This document shows, one piece after another, positions 1 to 6,495 of a stretch of 18,766 bases of DNA. The notes beneath the pieces were generated by a model, which did not search any database, was not told the origin of the DNA, and worked only from the letters and a program-made list of their open reading frames with translations. The stretch is taken from assembly GCA_022704885.1 (NCBI GenBank), contig JAKJFO010000069.1:1-18766 (forward strand), in the 5' to 3' direction. The DNA comes from Candidatus Rifleibacteriota bacterium. GTDB lineage: Bacteria; Riflebacteria; Ozemobacteria; Ozemobacterales; Ozemobacteraceae. The translations under genes were made by a program, and so were the position numbers. Each line of letters begins with the position of its first letter. Position 1 is the first letter of the stretch.

Positions 1-1
1 C

Positions 2-571
2 CCGAACTGGGATATGGGCGGCAAAATCACCATCGATTCGGCAACTCTCATGAACAAAGGGCTCGAGATTATCGAGGCGCACTGGCTGTTCAAAACTGAT
101 TATGACGATATCGAAGTCGTCGTGCACCCGCAGTCGATTATTCACAGTCTCGTGGAATTCTCAGACGGCTCGATCATCGCTCAGCTCGGCTGGCCTGACA
201 TGCGTCTGCCTATCCAATACGCTCTCAGCTGGCCGCAGCGCTGGTCACCGCCGGTGCCTGCCCTCGACCTGGTGCGGGTTGGCAGCATGACTTTCGAAGA
301 GCCTGATTTAACCCGTTTCGCCTGTCTGGCTTATGCCATCGAGGCCGGCCGTGCCGGCGGCATCATGCCGTGCGTGCTCAATGCCGCCAACGAAGTCGCT
401 GTCGCGGCATTTCTCAAACGTCAGATCGGGTTTGCAGAAATTCCGGCGCTGATTCGCAAGACCATGGATGCATTCAAGAATCAGTCAGTGACAACTATTG
501 GCCAGTTGCTCGACATCGATGCTCAGGCGCGCGAAAAGACTGCAGCAATTCTGACTAACGGAGTGAACTGA
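2..571 (+). CDS. dxr: 1-deoxy-D-xylulose 5-phosphate reductoisomerase, 3' part
   Basis: This is the C-terminal ~189 residues of DXR (IspC), the cytosolic NADPH- and divalent-metal-dependent enzyme converting DXP to MEP in the non-mevalonate isoprenoid pathway. The frame is open to the window edge, so the true start lies upstream; an internal ATG at 14 is not the start. Seen directly: the [20 protein letters not shown] block followed by LE, in which the N-K-x-x-E residues bind substrate and metal in known DXRs. Further conserved are HPQSIIHS, the [14 protein letters not shown] block and the C-terminal [12 protein letters not shown] helix. The stop codon overlaps the ispF start by one base (TGATG), so the two pathway genes are probably translationally coupled. 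Nothing looks broken apart from truncation by the window. Confidence 0.97.
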   Translation, partial: PNWDMGGKITIDSATLMNKGLEIIEAHWLFKTDYDDIEVVVHPQSIIHSLVEFSDGSIIAQLGWPDMRLPIQYALSWPQRWSPPVPALDLVRVGSMTFEEPDLTRFACLAYAIEAGRAGGIMPCVLNAANEVAVAAFLKRQIGFAEIPALIRKTMDAFKNQSVTTIGQLLDIDAQAREKTAAILTNGVN

Positions 572-1053
572 TGCAGAATCTCAGAATCGGTATGGGTCAT
601 GATATTCATGGTCTGGTTTATGGCCGCGAACTCTGGCTGGGCGGCGTAAATATTCCATTCGATCGCGGTCTCAACGGGCATTCAGATGCCGATGCCCTGA
701 TCCACGCAATAATGGATGCGATGCTCGGCGCGCTTGCTCTCGGCGACATCGGCCAGCTTTTTCCCGATACCGATCCGGCTTACAGAGGTATTTCGTCGCT
801 GAAACTGCTGGCCATGGTAGTCGAAAAAGTTGCCGAAACCGGCTACAAAGTCGGCAACCTCGACTGCATGATTCACTGTGAGGCGCCCAAAATAGCGCCG
901 TATCGCGCAGCGATCATCGAGACTCTGGCAAAAGCCTTAAAAGTAGAGCAAAATCAGGTTTCGCTGAAAGCCGGAACCAACGAAAGTTTTGATGCCGTCG
1001 GCGAGGGGCTGGCAATAGCCTGCCAGGCAATTGTTCTGATGGTGCGGGAATAA
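571..1053 (+). CDS. ispF: 2-C-methyl-D-erythritol 2,4-cyclodiphosphate synthase
   Basis: The 160-residue protein has the normal IspF length. It cyclises CDP-methylerythritol phosphate to MEcPP with release of CMP, in the MEP isoprenoid pathway, as a cytosolic homotrimer. The metal ligands are visible as D11-x-H13 (GHDIH) and H45 in the HSDADALIH block. FPDTDPAY (about 64-71) and the C-terminal substrate loop KAGTNESFDAVGEG are also present. That loop lacks the two extra residues of the E. coli GFTGRGEG form and looks more like the plant-type KTHEKVDSLGE version. The start ATG overlaps the dxr stop. The gene ends at 1053, directly abutting the stop codon of the opposing pseudopilin operon at 1054, with no room for a terminator between them. 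Confidence 0.97.
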   Translation: MQNLRIGMGHDIHGLVYGRELWLGGVNIPFDRGLNGHSDADALIHAIMDAMLGALALGDIGQLFPDTDPAYRGISSLKLLAMVVEKVAETGYKVGNLDCMIHCEAPKIAPYRAAIIETLAKALKVEQNQVSLKAGTNESFDAVGEGLAIACQAIVLMVRE

Positions 1054-2052
1054 TCAGATCGGCGGTGGGGCCCCCGGGGGGCGCGGTGGTTCTACCATGG
1101 CCGGGGTATGTCCTTCGACTGCTATCCAGTTCATGTGCGAGTAGCCGACAATTCCGTTATACTTTATTTCAAAAAAGTCGCCGCGCATGCCGCCCACTTC
1201 GCATGGAGCTCCCGGCGGAATGACACCGCGAATAGTTCCCCATGGCTCAGAGCGGATCATGAGATCTTTATTACACACGCAAGTTCCAGGTTTGGAAGGA
1301 TCGAAGTCGAGTTGATCAACGGGATCGACCACTGAGTCAAGATCTTTCAGTACTTTGGATACCTTGATTTTTGGCTGATTTGACGCCTGAGTGCCCAGAA
1401 CCGGGGCTGAGGGGCGCAGCTGACTTTCGCCTTTTATCAGGCTTTTATCAATACCCGGGGGTAAGGCTGCCAGCTTTTCGATTATGGCGCCCAGCGTGGG
1501 TTCGTTCTTGAGGGCCTTTGCTATTTCAGCGGCTTCCTGTTTGTTGTCGGCGGCATTTTTAAGTTTGTCGTCAACCATTTTGTCAATCTCTGACTTTTTG
1601 CCAGGCTCGAACAGACCAGGATCATACTCGCCGAACGACACGGTAAATGTGAGTCTGGTGAAGTCGAGCATGTTGGGTATATATTTCTGACGCCAGTAAA
1701 ACAGGCTCTTTCTATCGCCAATGCTGGTGCGAATCTTGACGTTGAAGGTGTATTCGCTGGTATCGTAATCTTCGACACAGAGGTCATAAGTGCCGCCAAA
1801 CAGCTTCTGGTTCATTCTATATACCGGCGCCCCCTTGAAGAAGCGCTCGTCCCACTGTTTTTCACGCAATTCACTCAAGACTTCAACATTAACCGAGTAG
1901 GCCAGGTTGAGCGCATGCTGGGAATTGTTGAGATGCTGTAACTGGTCGTGGTGCGATGACTGCAGCTGCACCAGAGTCATGGTGAAAAACCCGATAGAAA
2001 GGGTCGCCATAAGTATCAGCGGAAAAATATAGCCTGATCTGCAGTGTTTCAT
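1054..2052 (-). CDS. PilX-like minor pseudopilin with C-terminal SH3-like domain
   Basis: Last gene of the three-gene pseudopilin operon, 332 residues from the chosen start. Residues 5-30 form a single hydrophobic N-terminal helix after a basic MKHCRSG start, as in PilX/GspK-type minor pilins, though the canonical GFTLxE cleavage motif is absent. Residues about 150-205 are charged and probably helical. Residues about 257-310 look like a bacterial SH3 (SH3b) domain: a short beta-rich unit with IRSEPWG, GVIPPGAPCEV, FFEIKYNGIVGYSHMNWI and three cysteines. The tail is proline-rich (321-332). The ATG at 2052 is preferred over the one at 2058 because GGGAGG lies 7 nt before it but almost touches the other. 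The SH3b call is by pattern; the pilin-like role is inferred from context and the N terminus. Confidence 0.7.
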   Translation of the reverse strand: MKHCRSGYIFPLILMATLSIGFFTMTLVQLQSSHHDQLQHLNNSQHALNLAYSVNVEVLSELREKQWDERFFKGAPVYRMNQKLFGGTYDLCVEDYDTSEYTFNVKIRTSIGDRKSLFYWRQKYIPNMLDFTRLTFTVSFGEYDPGLFEPGKKSEIDKMVDDKLKNAADNKQEAAEIAKALKNEPTLGAIIEKLAALPPGIDKSLIKGESQLRPSAPVLGTQASNQPKIKVSKVLKDLDSVVDPVDQLDFDPSKPGTCVCNKDLMIRSEPWGTIRGVIPPGAPCEVGGMRGDFFEIKYNGIVGYSHMNWIAVEGHTPAMVEPPRPPGAPPPI

Positions 2053-2059
2053 GAGCATT

Positions 2060-2065
2060 CCTCCC
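2060..2065 (-). promoter_or_regulatory. Ribosome binding site deciding the start of the SH3 pseudopilin
   Basis: On the minus strand GGGAGG is followed by AATGCTC and then ATG at 2052, a 7-nt spacer. The earlier in-frame ATG at 2058 lies only one base after the site and is unlikely to be used. The site overlaps the upstream TAG stop, consistent with coupled translation. Confidence 0.7.
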
Positions 2066-3867
2066 TATCTGAGCACCTGGCCTGGAACAGCGTAACCAAG
2101 ATAGTTGCCGCAGATGTCTATCATCTGGTTCAAGGTCATTTCGCGAATTCCATCAAATGAAGCGGCTGACCCTGACGTGATAACTATGGGTTCACCGTTT
2201 TCATTGGTTTTGCCGGTAGCGATAAAAATATGACCGTAAGGATTGCTGGAAGTAGCATCTGTATACATGATTGCGCCAGCCGGAGGCCTCTTGTCGGTCT
2301 TGATTTTGCCTGCCCTCTGCATGGCGTTGTATGAGGCTATGGCCGATTCATGCGCCAGCTCAGGAACTTCTCGGTTGTAGGCAGTGTTGACGAAAGCGAG
2401 ACACCAGTCGTTCCAGGCTTTTGGGTCATCGCAGATCTTTTTGCCGTTGTTGACATTGAGACCTCTGCCGCTGCCGCCATCGAGCTGGTCCTGGGCCCAG
2501 GTCACAGCACCGACAGCAGTGCCGTTGCCTGAAGGTTGCCCGACGACCGACAGATCGGGATCTGGAACGCCCGGATCGGGGTCAGGCAAATTTTCTTTGA
2601 ATGATGCGATCTCGGCGAACAGTTGAAAAACCAGATCGCAGACGAAGTAGCGATCTTTGAGACGGTTGTTTTGCACGAATTTGCGTTCCTGCGCCGCCAG
2701 GCGCATTATCGACTGATCTTTGTCGGCGAAGAATTTTTCGAGAGTGTCGAGCAGGCGGGAATACTCGGCCCGGATAATGCTGCGTGCATCGCCGCTTTCA
2801 AAAACCCCTTCGCAGAAGTCGGTGCTGACCATCAGCAGGCGATGCATGCTCAGGCTCTTTTCGATCATCAGGCGCTGACTGCGCAGCGAAGTCGAACTTT
2901 TCATCTGTTCGCGATATCTGCTTGCGGCCTCGTTAACCGAGATCAGAAAAATCTGGCGTAGTTTGTCGACTGCAAAGCCTGAGCGCCTGATAAAAACCTG
3001 CAGCCTTGTTTTGTTGCGAAGGTTCATGGAGTCGATCATGTTCATGTCACGGTTTACCCGCTCGATTTCGGGCTTCAGGTACAGCATGAGATCGAGAATA
3101 TTGCGGGAAATGTTGAAATATATCTCGGTAGCCTGATGAAATTTGTCTGAATCGGGAGCGTGCGGTTCGCCGGCAAGTTGTTCGGCTTTGGCGAACGATT
3201 CGGTAAAATCTTTGTCTCTTAGAAGGTTGGAGACCGAAAAATAGATTCTGCCCGTTGAAAGAGCGACTTCACGTGCGCCAGGAGAGCTGATGATGCTGCC
3301 GAGGCTTTTGTCTTTTTCTTCAAAGAAGCGCTCGACTAGCTTCTTTTCGAGCCTGGCTTCGGGAAACGCAAAAGTAGAGTGAGGTTCTTTGCGAATTACA
3401 CTTCCAGGAAAATTGCAGAAAAAGTTGAATTTGCCGGCACCGGTCGATGCTTTCCAGGCAAAGGCGGTATTGAGCTTGAAATGCGGCTTGGAAGCTTTCT
3501 CAGAATCAATATTGAGCATAAAGTCTTTTGAGAACATTCTATACAGGTGTGGATGCTGCTCTTCTGTGATTTCGGGCGTCTTGAAGAAGACTGTCTGTCC
3601 GTCAGTAACCGGCGTGTTGAAGTTGAGGCTCTGACCGCTTTCATCGACGAGTCCGAGGGCTTCGATGCCATAGAGGTTGATGTCTGTCTCCTGAAAGCAT
3701 GATTCAACAACCTTGGCGGCCATGATCGAGGCAATGAAATGTTCAGAATAATATTCAGTTTTTTTGCGTGAAGACTGCATCGACTGCAGATAAATGACCA
3801 GAACGCCACCTAGAATGAACATGCCAATAGTGATTTCGAGGAGGGTAAAGCCCTTGCGTTTTTTCAT
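2065..3867 (-). CDS. Large type IV prepilin-like protein fused to a C-terminal NlpC/P60-like Cys/His peptidase domain
   Basis: The 600-residue protein begins with a clear class III signal: MKKRKG then FTLLE and a hydrophobic helix to about residue 27. This is the substrate pattern of prepilin peptidase, with the retained Glu at position 5 of the mature protein. Residues 45-420 are mostly helical-looking and unrecognised. A Pro/Asp linker (428-438) leads to a C-terminal domain (about 444-600) with AVTWAQDQL, WCLAFVNTAY (C489), ESAIASYN, RPPAGAIMY and NPYGHIFIAT (H546), then VITSG. This is the order seen in NlpC/P60-type cell-wall peptidases, with Cys489 and His546 as candidate catalytic residues. 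Usual minor pilins are 130-250 residues. The start overlaps the upstream pseudopilin stop by 4 nt (ATGA), with AGGAG 7 nt before it. The hydrolase function is inference. Confidence 0.8.
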   Translation of the reverse strand: MKKRKGFTLLEITIGMFILGGVLVIYLQSMQSSRKKTEYYSEHFIASIMAAKVVESCFQETDINLYGIEALGLVDESGQSLNFNTPVTDGQTVFFKTPEITEEQHPHLYRMFSKDFMLNIDSEKASKPHFKLNTAFAWKASTGAGKFNFFCNFPGSVIRKEPHSTFAFPEARLEKKLVERFFEEKDKSLGSIISSPGAREVALSTGRIYFSVSNLLRDKDFTESFAKAEQLAGEPHAPDSDKFHQATEIYFNISRNILDLMLYLKPEIERVNRDMNMIDSMNLRNKTRLQVFIRRSGFAVDKLRQIFLISVNEAASRYREQMKSSTSLRSQRLMIEKSLSMHRLLMVSTDFCEGVFESGDARSIIRAEYSRLLDTLEKFFADKDQSIMRLAAQERKFVQNNRLKDRYFVCDLVFQLFAEIASFKENLPDPDPGVPDPDLSVVGQPSGNGTAVGAVTWAQDQLDGGSGRGLNVNNGKKICDDPKAWNDWCLAFVNTAYNREVPELAHESAIASYNAMQRAGKIKTDKRPPAGAIMYTDATSSNPYGHIFIATGKTNENGEPIVITSGSAASFDGIREMTLNQMIDICGNYLGYAVPGQVLR

Positions 3868-4454
3868 CTTACGTCTCCTGAATTCATCAGCGAGCCTTCG
3901 GTGATTGTCTGGTAACTTTTGCCGGCTCTTTTGAACGCGAAGGTGATCGTCAGAGATCTGGCATTGGCGAGACGGAAGCTGATGTCGCTTATGTCAGAGC
4001 AGAGGAGATCCAGGTTGTCGGGGTCGTGTACGGGTGATGACATGTCGAAGGTTTTGCTGACAGCCTTGTAGCGATAAAGGTCATAGATGTTTTCGCCTTC
4101 ATTTTTGGTCAGGTCTTTGTTCAGCATCGGAAATATCGCGACCGTGTTGTTCTCAAAATCGCTGAATACCAGAACGGGCGCTTGCTCTGACAGGTCGGGT
4201 ACAATGAATTCTGTACCCGATCTGATTTCTCTGAGCACCTTGTTTACCCCGGTCACTATGGTGTTCTGCATCTGCAGTCCTTCGATCAAAGTCGTCTGCG
4301 CTTTGTTGGACTGAAAATAGAACCTGAAAATCATTATCGAAAGCAACGAAACAAGACCCACTACAACTGAAATCTCGGCCAGAGTGAAGCCACTCCGGGT
4401 TTTGACACTGTTGTGTGTTTTGTACATAAACCATCTCTGCAAAAACTTTTTCAT
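3864..4454 (-). CDS. PilW/GspJ-like minor pseudopilin
   Basis: The 196-residue protein carries a prepilin N terminus: a basic leader (KTRSG at 18-22) then FTLAEISVVVGLVSLLSI, i.e. the G/F-T-L-x-E cleavage and methylation motif followed by the hydrophobic assembly helix. The leader is long (about 22 residues); a second ATG at codon 10 (4427) would give a 13-residue leader, and both have a weak GAG-type ribosome site, so the start is uncertain. The rest is a small globular domain with no catalytic motif, ending in a beta-rich stretch (SLTITFAFKRAG) as in PilW/GspJ proteins. It is first in the operon and overlaps the next gene by 4 nt. Likely role: initiation or tip complex of a type IV pilus or type II secretion pseudopilus. 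Confidence 0.85.
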   Translation of the reverse strand: MKKFLQRWFMYKTHNSVKTRSGFTLAEISVVVGLVSLLSIMIFRFYFQSNKAQTTLIEGLQMQNTIVTGVNKVLREIRSGTEFIVPDLSEQAPVLVFSDFENNTVAIFPMLNKDLTKNEGENIYDLYRYKAVSKTFDMSSPVHDPDNLDLLCSDISDISFRLANARSLTITFAFKRAGKSYQTITEGSLMNSGDVR

Positions 4455-4468
4455 CTTCGTTCTCTATA

Positions 4469-4474
4469 ATTATA
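4469..4474 (-). promoter_or_regulatory. Possible -10 element for the pseudopilin operon
   Basis: A perfect TATAAT, inside TATATAATTATA, lies 15 nt before the ATG at 4454 on the minus strand. No good -35 is seen about 17 nt upstream (TGGCGC), and the leader would be very short. Use of the downstream ATG at 4427 would give a more normal leader. An alternative is that the AT-rich region only contains a chance match. Confidence 0.3.
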
Positions 4475-4506
4475 TACTTTTGATCAGTATGGCGCCAGAA
4501 AGACTC

Positions 4507-4521
4507 TACAGTATTCCTGTA
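4507..4521. repeat. Short inverted repeat in the divergent intergenic region
   Basis: TACAG and CTGTA are separated by 5 nt (TATTC), centred about 60 nt upstream of the pseudopilin operon start. It could be a dyad binding site for a regulator of that operon. It is short enough to be chance, and its orientation (ACAG-N5-CTGT) does not match a LexA box. Confidence 0.25.
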
Positions 4522-4609
4522 CCGATCTCTATATACTCTATATTCACTGAAAAGTTTTTTTAATTCACACATGTAAGTTTTTTTAAAGGTTGGAACATGT
4601 AAAAAAATG

Positions 4610-4665
4610 TGGATTCTGCGACTTCGCTGCGCTCGCGCAGAAATGACAACATCCGGGGATTGCTG
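4610..4665. repeat. Intergenic REP-like element, copy 1
   Basis: Arms TTCTGCG (4614-4620) and CGCAGAA (4636-4642) form a 7-bp stem around a 15-nt loop. ATGACAA (4643-4649) and CCGGGGATTGCTG (4653-4665) follow. The blocks TGGATWCTG, ATGACAA and CCGGGGATTGCTG recur in the same order in the other large intergenic gap (14330-14432). The motif resembles the short hairpin-plus-TGAC repeats scattered between genes in many bacteria. Function unknown. Confidence 0.5.
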
Positions 4666-4682
4666 CATAACTTGCGTGCAAA

Positions 4683-4711
4683 TTGCATTGGGTTATAAAA
4701 TCTGCTAGTAT
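4683..4711 (+). promoter_or_regulatory. Putative sigma-70 promoter for the 4730 gene
   Basis: TTGCAT (4683-4688) is followed after 17 nt by TAGTAT (4706-4711), preceded by TGC, which gives an extended -10 form. The ATG is at 4730, leaving a leader of about a dozen bases. An overlapping TATAAA (4694-4699) with TTGCGT 16 nt upstream is a weaker alternative. Confidence 0.4.
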
Positions 4712-4716
4712 CAGGT

Positions 4717-4724
4717 GAGGGGAG
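4717..4724 (+). promoter_or_regulatory. Ribosome binding site setting the start at 4730
   Basis: GAGGGGAG lies 5 nt before the ATG at 4730. The longest open frame begins earlier at a GTG (4715), but that codon overlaps this site and has no ribosome site of its own, so the ATG is preferred. Confidence 0.75.
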
Positions 4725-4729
4725 AAAGA

Positions 4730-5245
4730 ATGAAGCCGGATAAAAGAACGTCGAACCTTTTCATCGCCGGAGGCTACTGTCTGGTAGCTATTATCATTCT
4801 ACTGAATTATCTGAGCCAGGCAGAAATCAAAGAAAAAGCATCTGTCAAAGCGGGTGAACAGCATTCAGCACCTGTTGACGAAAGTGCTCTGGCCCGTCAG
4901 CTTAAAGAAGAAAAGCGCGTTAACATGGAGATGCGCGAAATGCTTACCAGGTTGCAGGGTCTCATTTCTGAACCGGGCCGGGCAGCTTATCAGCAGAACG
5001 AGGCGTCAGTATTTCAGGCACAGGGTAAATACGAGATTCCTGAGATCAACTATGACCTGCTGGAAGCCGACAGACCGCGAAGTAATCCCTTCATTCCCGG
5101 TAAGAATCCTTTTGCCGCCCCTACCAGAAAAGCAGAAACGACTGTCGTCAGTCAAGGACTTGGTACAAACCTGCGCAGCGACCCGCGCCTGCCTTATATC
5201 ATCAGCGGCTCAGGGCTGCGTTCAGCCTTCTTGTCAAATTTCTGA
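4730..5245 (+). CDS. Small single-pass membrane protein with coiled coil, unknown function
   Basis: Not a family I recognise. The 171-residue protein begins MKPDKRTSN, then has one membrane segment (about residues 10-28, LFIAGGYCLVAIIILLNYLS). Next comes a charged, heptad-like helix (about 45-78, including ARQLKEEKRVNMEMREMLTRL). The Pro/Asn-rich remainder (PRSNPFIPGKNPFAAP) has no catalytic pattern. The topology (short cytoplasmic tail, one helix, periplasmic coiled coil, flexible end) is like pilus assembly proteins such as PilO/PilP or GspC/GspM. It lies divergent from the pseudopilin operon, so a role in that apparatus is possible but is only inference. It is followed by a 146-nt gap before the LysM gene. 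Confidence 0.75.
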   Translation: MKPDKRTSNLFIAGGYCLVAIIILLNYLSQAEIKEKASVKAGEQHSAPVDESALARQLKEEKRVNMEMREMLTRLQGLISEPGRAAYQQNEASVFQAQGKYEIPEINYDLLEADRPRSNPFIPGKNPFAAPTRKAETTVVSQGLGTNLRSDPRLPYIISGSGLRSAFLSNF

Positions 5246-5391
5246 CACCAGCTCAGCATTAAGTTTACCGGCTCGTCTGCTGCCTGCTGTCGGGTTATGC
5301 AATTTCTTTTATGATTTGCCGGTAAGGTCTTGGCCGAAGTGTGCCGATATTGTTCACAGAGACTTAAAAGACACTAAGGAGCACACGACCA

Positions 5392-6495
5392 ATGAGGCAA
5401 ACTGTAAGATCCGCAGGACTACTGTCGCTGTTTCTGCTGAATCTCACGTCCCTTTCGGCGGCGCCGCTGCTGCGGGGCTATTTCATCGAGCAATTACCTG
5501 CGGGCAGCACACAGACTCTACCACAGGGCAAAGGGCTGGTTCTCGCACACGTTTTAAACGACAGTGAAGAGAATATCCGGCCTGGCAGCTATCAGGTGGG
5601 CGTCGAGATCGAGAGCGCCGGTAAAACACGCAAATACGCTCTCAAGCCTGCTGATACCATTACTGCCGGTGGCCTCAAGACTTTTCGAATGGCGGTGCCG
5701 GTAAGCGAAAACGACAAGAAAACCGCTTCCTTCAGAGTGTTCAGCAACATTGGTGGCAACACCGTGTGGTCAGATAAATACTCGTTCATGCAGGGTGTCC
5801 AGACCGCCGGCAAGGGCAAAATAACCACGCTTTATACCGAGGCGCCGCCAGAACCCTCTGCTGTCATGCCTCCTAAAGAGATTCCTTTCGAGAACGAAAA
5901 GACCGCCAAAAAAGTGGCTGAACTCGAAAAAGCAGTTAAAAAAGTCAGCAAGGCTCCTGTTGCAAAAGCTCCGATCGTAGCCAAGGCTCCGGCTGCTGTC
6001 GTGGCTGAAAAGACTGAACCGGCTGTTCCGGCCAGACAGATTGACATGTCAGAATTCAAAAAATTGCGCACCATCGATGAAGAGCTGGTGATCTACGTGA
6101 TCAAGCAGGGCGACACTCTCAAATCGATTGCCGAAAAATATTATGGCCAGGCTGCCAAAGAACGCACTATCGCAGATCTGAACTTTATCGAGAAGCCTTC
6201 TTCAATAAAGGTTGGCGAAGAGATTATCGTCGATGTCAAGCCGTTGGGCAAATCTGAACAGGTTACCAGTTCTCTTGCCAAAACCGGGCGACTGCCAGAC
6301 CCCTCACTTGCCGGTGCAAAAACCTATACCATCCGCAAAGGTGACACTCTGGGCAAAATAGCGCGTGAACAGATGGGCAGCGGCACAAGCTCTGCTGTCA
6401 ACAACCTGATCAAGGCCAATCCTGGCCTGAATGCCAATAATCTCAAAATTGGCGAAATCCTGGTCATTCCGGATACAAAGGGAGATAAAGCCTGA
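5392..6495 (+). CDS. Exported protein with two LysM domains
   Basis: The 367-residue protein starts with a Sec signal peptide (MRQTVRSAG, hydrophobic LLSLFLLNL, cleavage near SLSAA at about 24). Residues 25-135 look like a beta-sandwich of unknown type. A Lys/Ala/Pro-rich flexible spacer follows (about 150-215). Two LysM modules end the protein: 234-282 (YVIKQGDTLKSIAEKYYG) and 311-360 (YTIRKGDTLGKIAREQMG, ending KIGEILVIPD). LysM binds the GlcNAc chains of peptidoglycan, so the protein probably sits on the wall in the periplasm. No catalytic domain is seen, making an anchor or scaffold role more likely than hydrolysis. AAGGAG lies 10 nt before the ATG. Its TGA overlaps the helicase ATG (A of TGA), an odd coupling of a wall protein with a nucleic-acid enzyme. 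Confidence 0.88.
   Translation: MRQTVRSAGLLSLFLLNLTSLSAAPLLRGYFIEQLPAGSTQTLPQGKGLVLAHVLNDSEENIRPGSYQVGVEIESAGKTRKYALKPADTITAGGLKTFRMAVPVSENDKKTASFRVFSNIGGNTVWSDKYSFMQGVQTAGKGKITTLYTEAPPEPSAVMPPKEIPFENEKTAKKVAELEKAVKKVSKAPVAKAPIVAKAPAAVVAEKTEPAVPARQIDMSEFKKLRTIDEELVIYVIKQGDTLKSIAEKYYGQAAKERTIADLNFIEKPSSIKVGEEIIVDVKPLGKSEQVTSSLAKTGRLPDPSLAGAKTYTIRKGDTLGKIAREQMGSGTSSAVNNLIKANPGLNANNLKIGEILVIPDTKGDKA

Noticed and set aside
4507..4521. LexA/SOS box
   Set aside because: The half-sites are inverted relative to CTGT-N8-ACAG and the spacing is 5 nt, so it does not fit.
4153..4668. Minus-strand open frame of 171 codons spanning the divergent intergenic region
   Set aside because: It overlaps the PilW-like gene in another frame, starts inside the repeat element, and its translation shows no domain or signal.
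5265..5325. Long-range inverted repeat TTACCGGC / GCCGGTAA before the LysM gene, as a terminator or riboswitch
   Set aside because: An 8-bp stem around a 45-nt loop with no T-tract and no recognisable aptamer; too weak to call.
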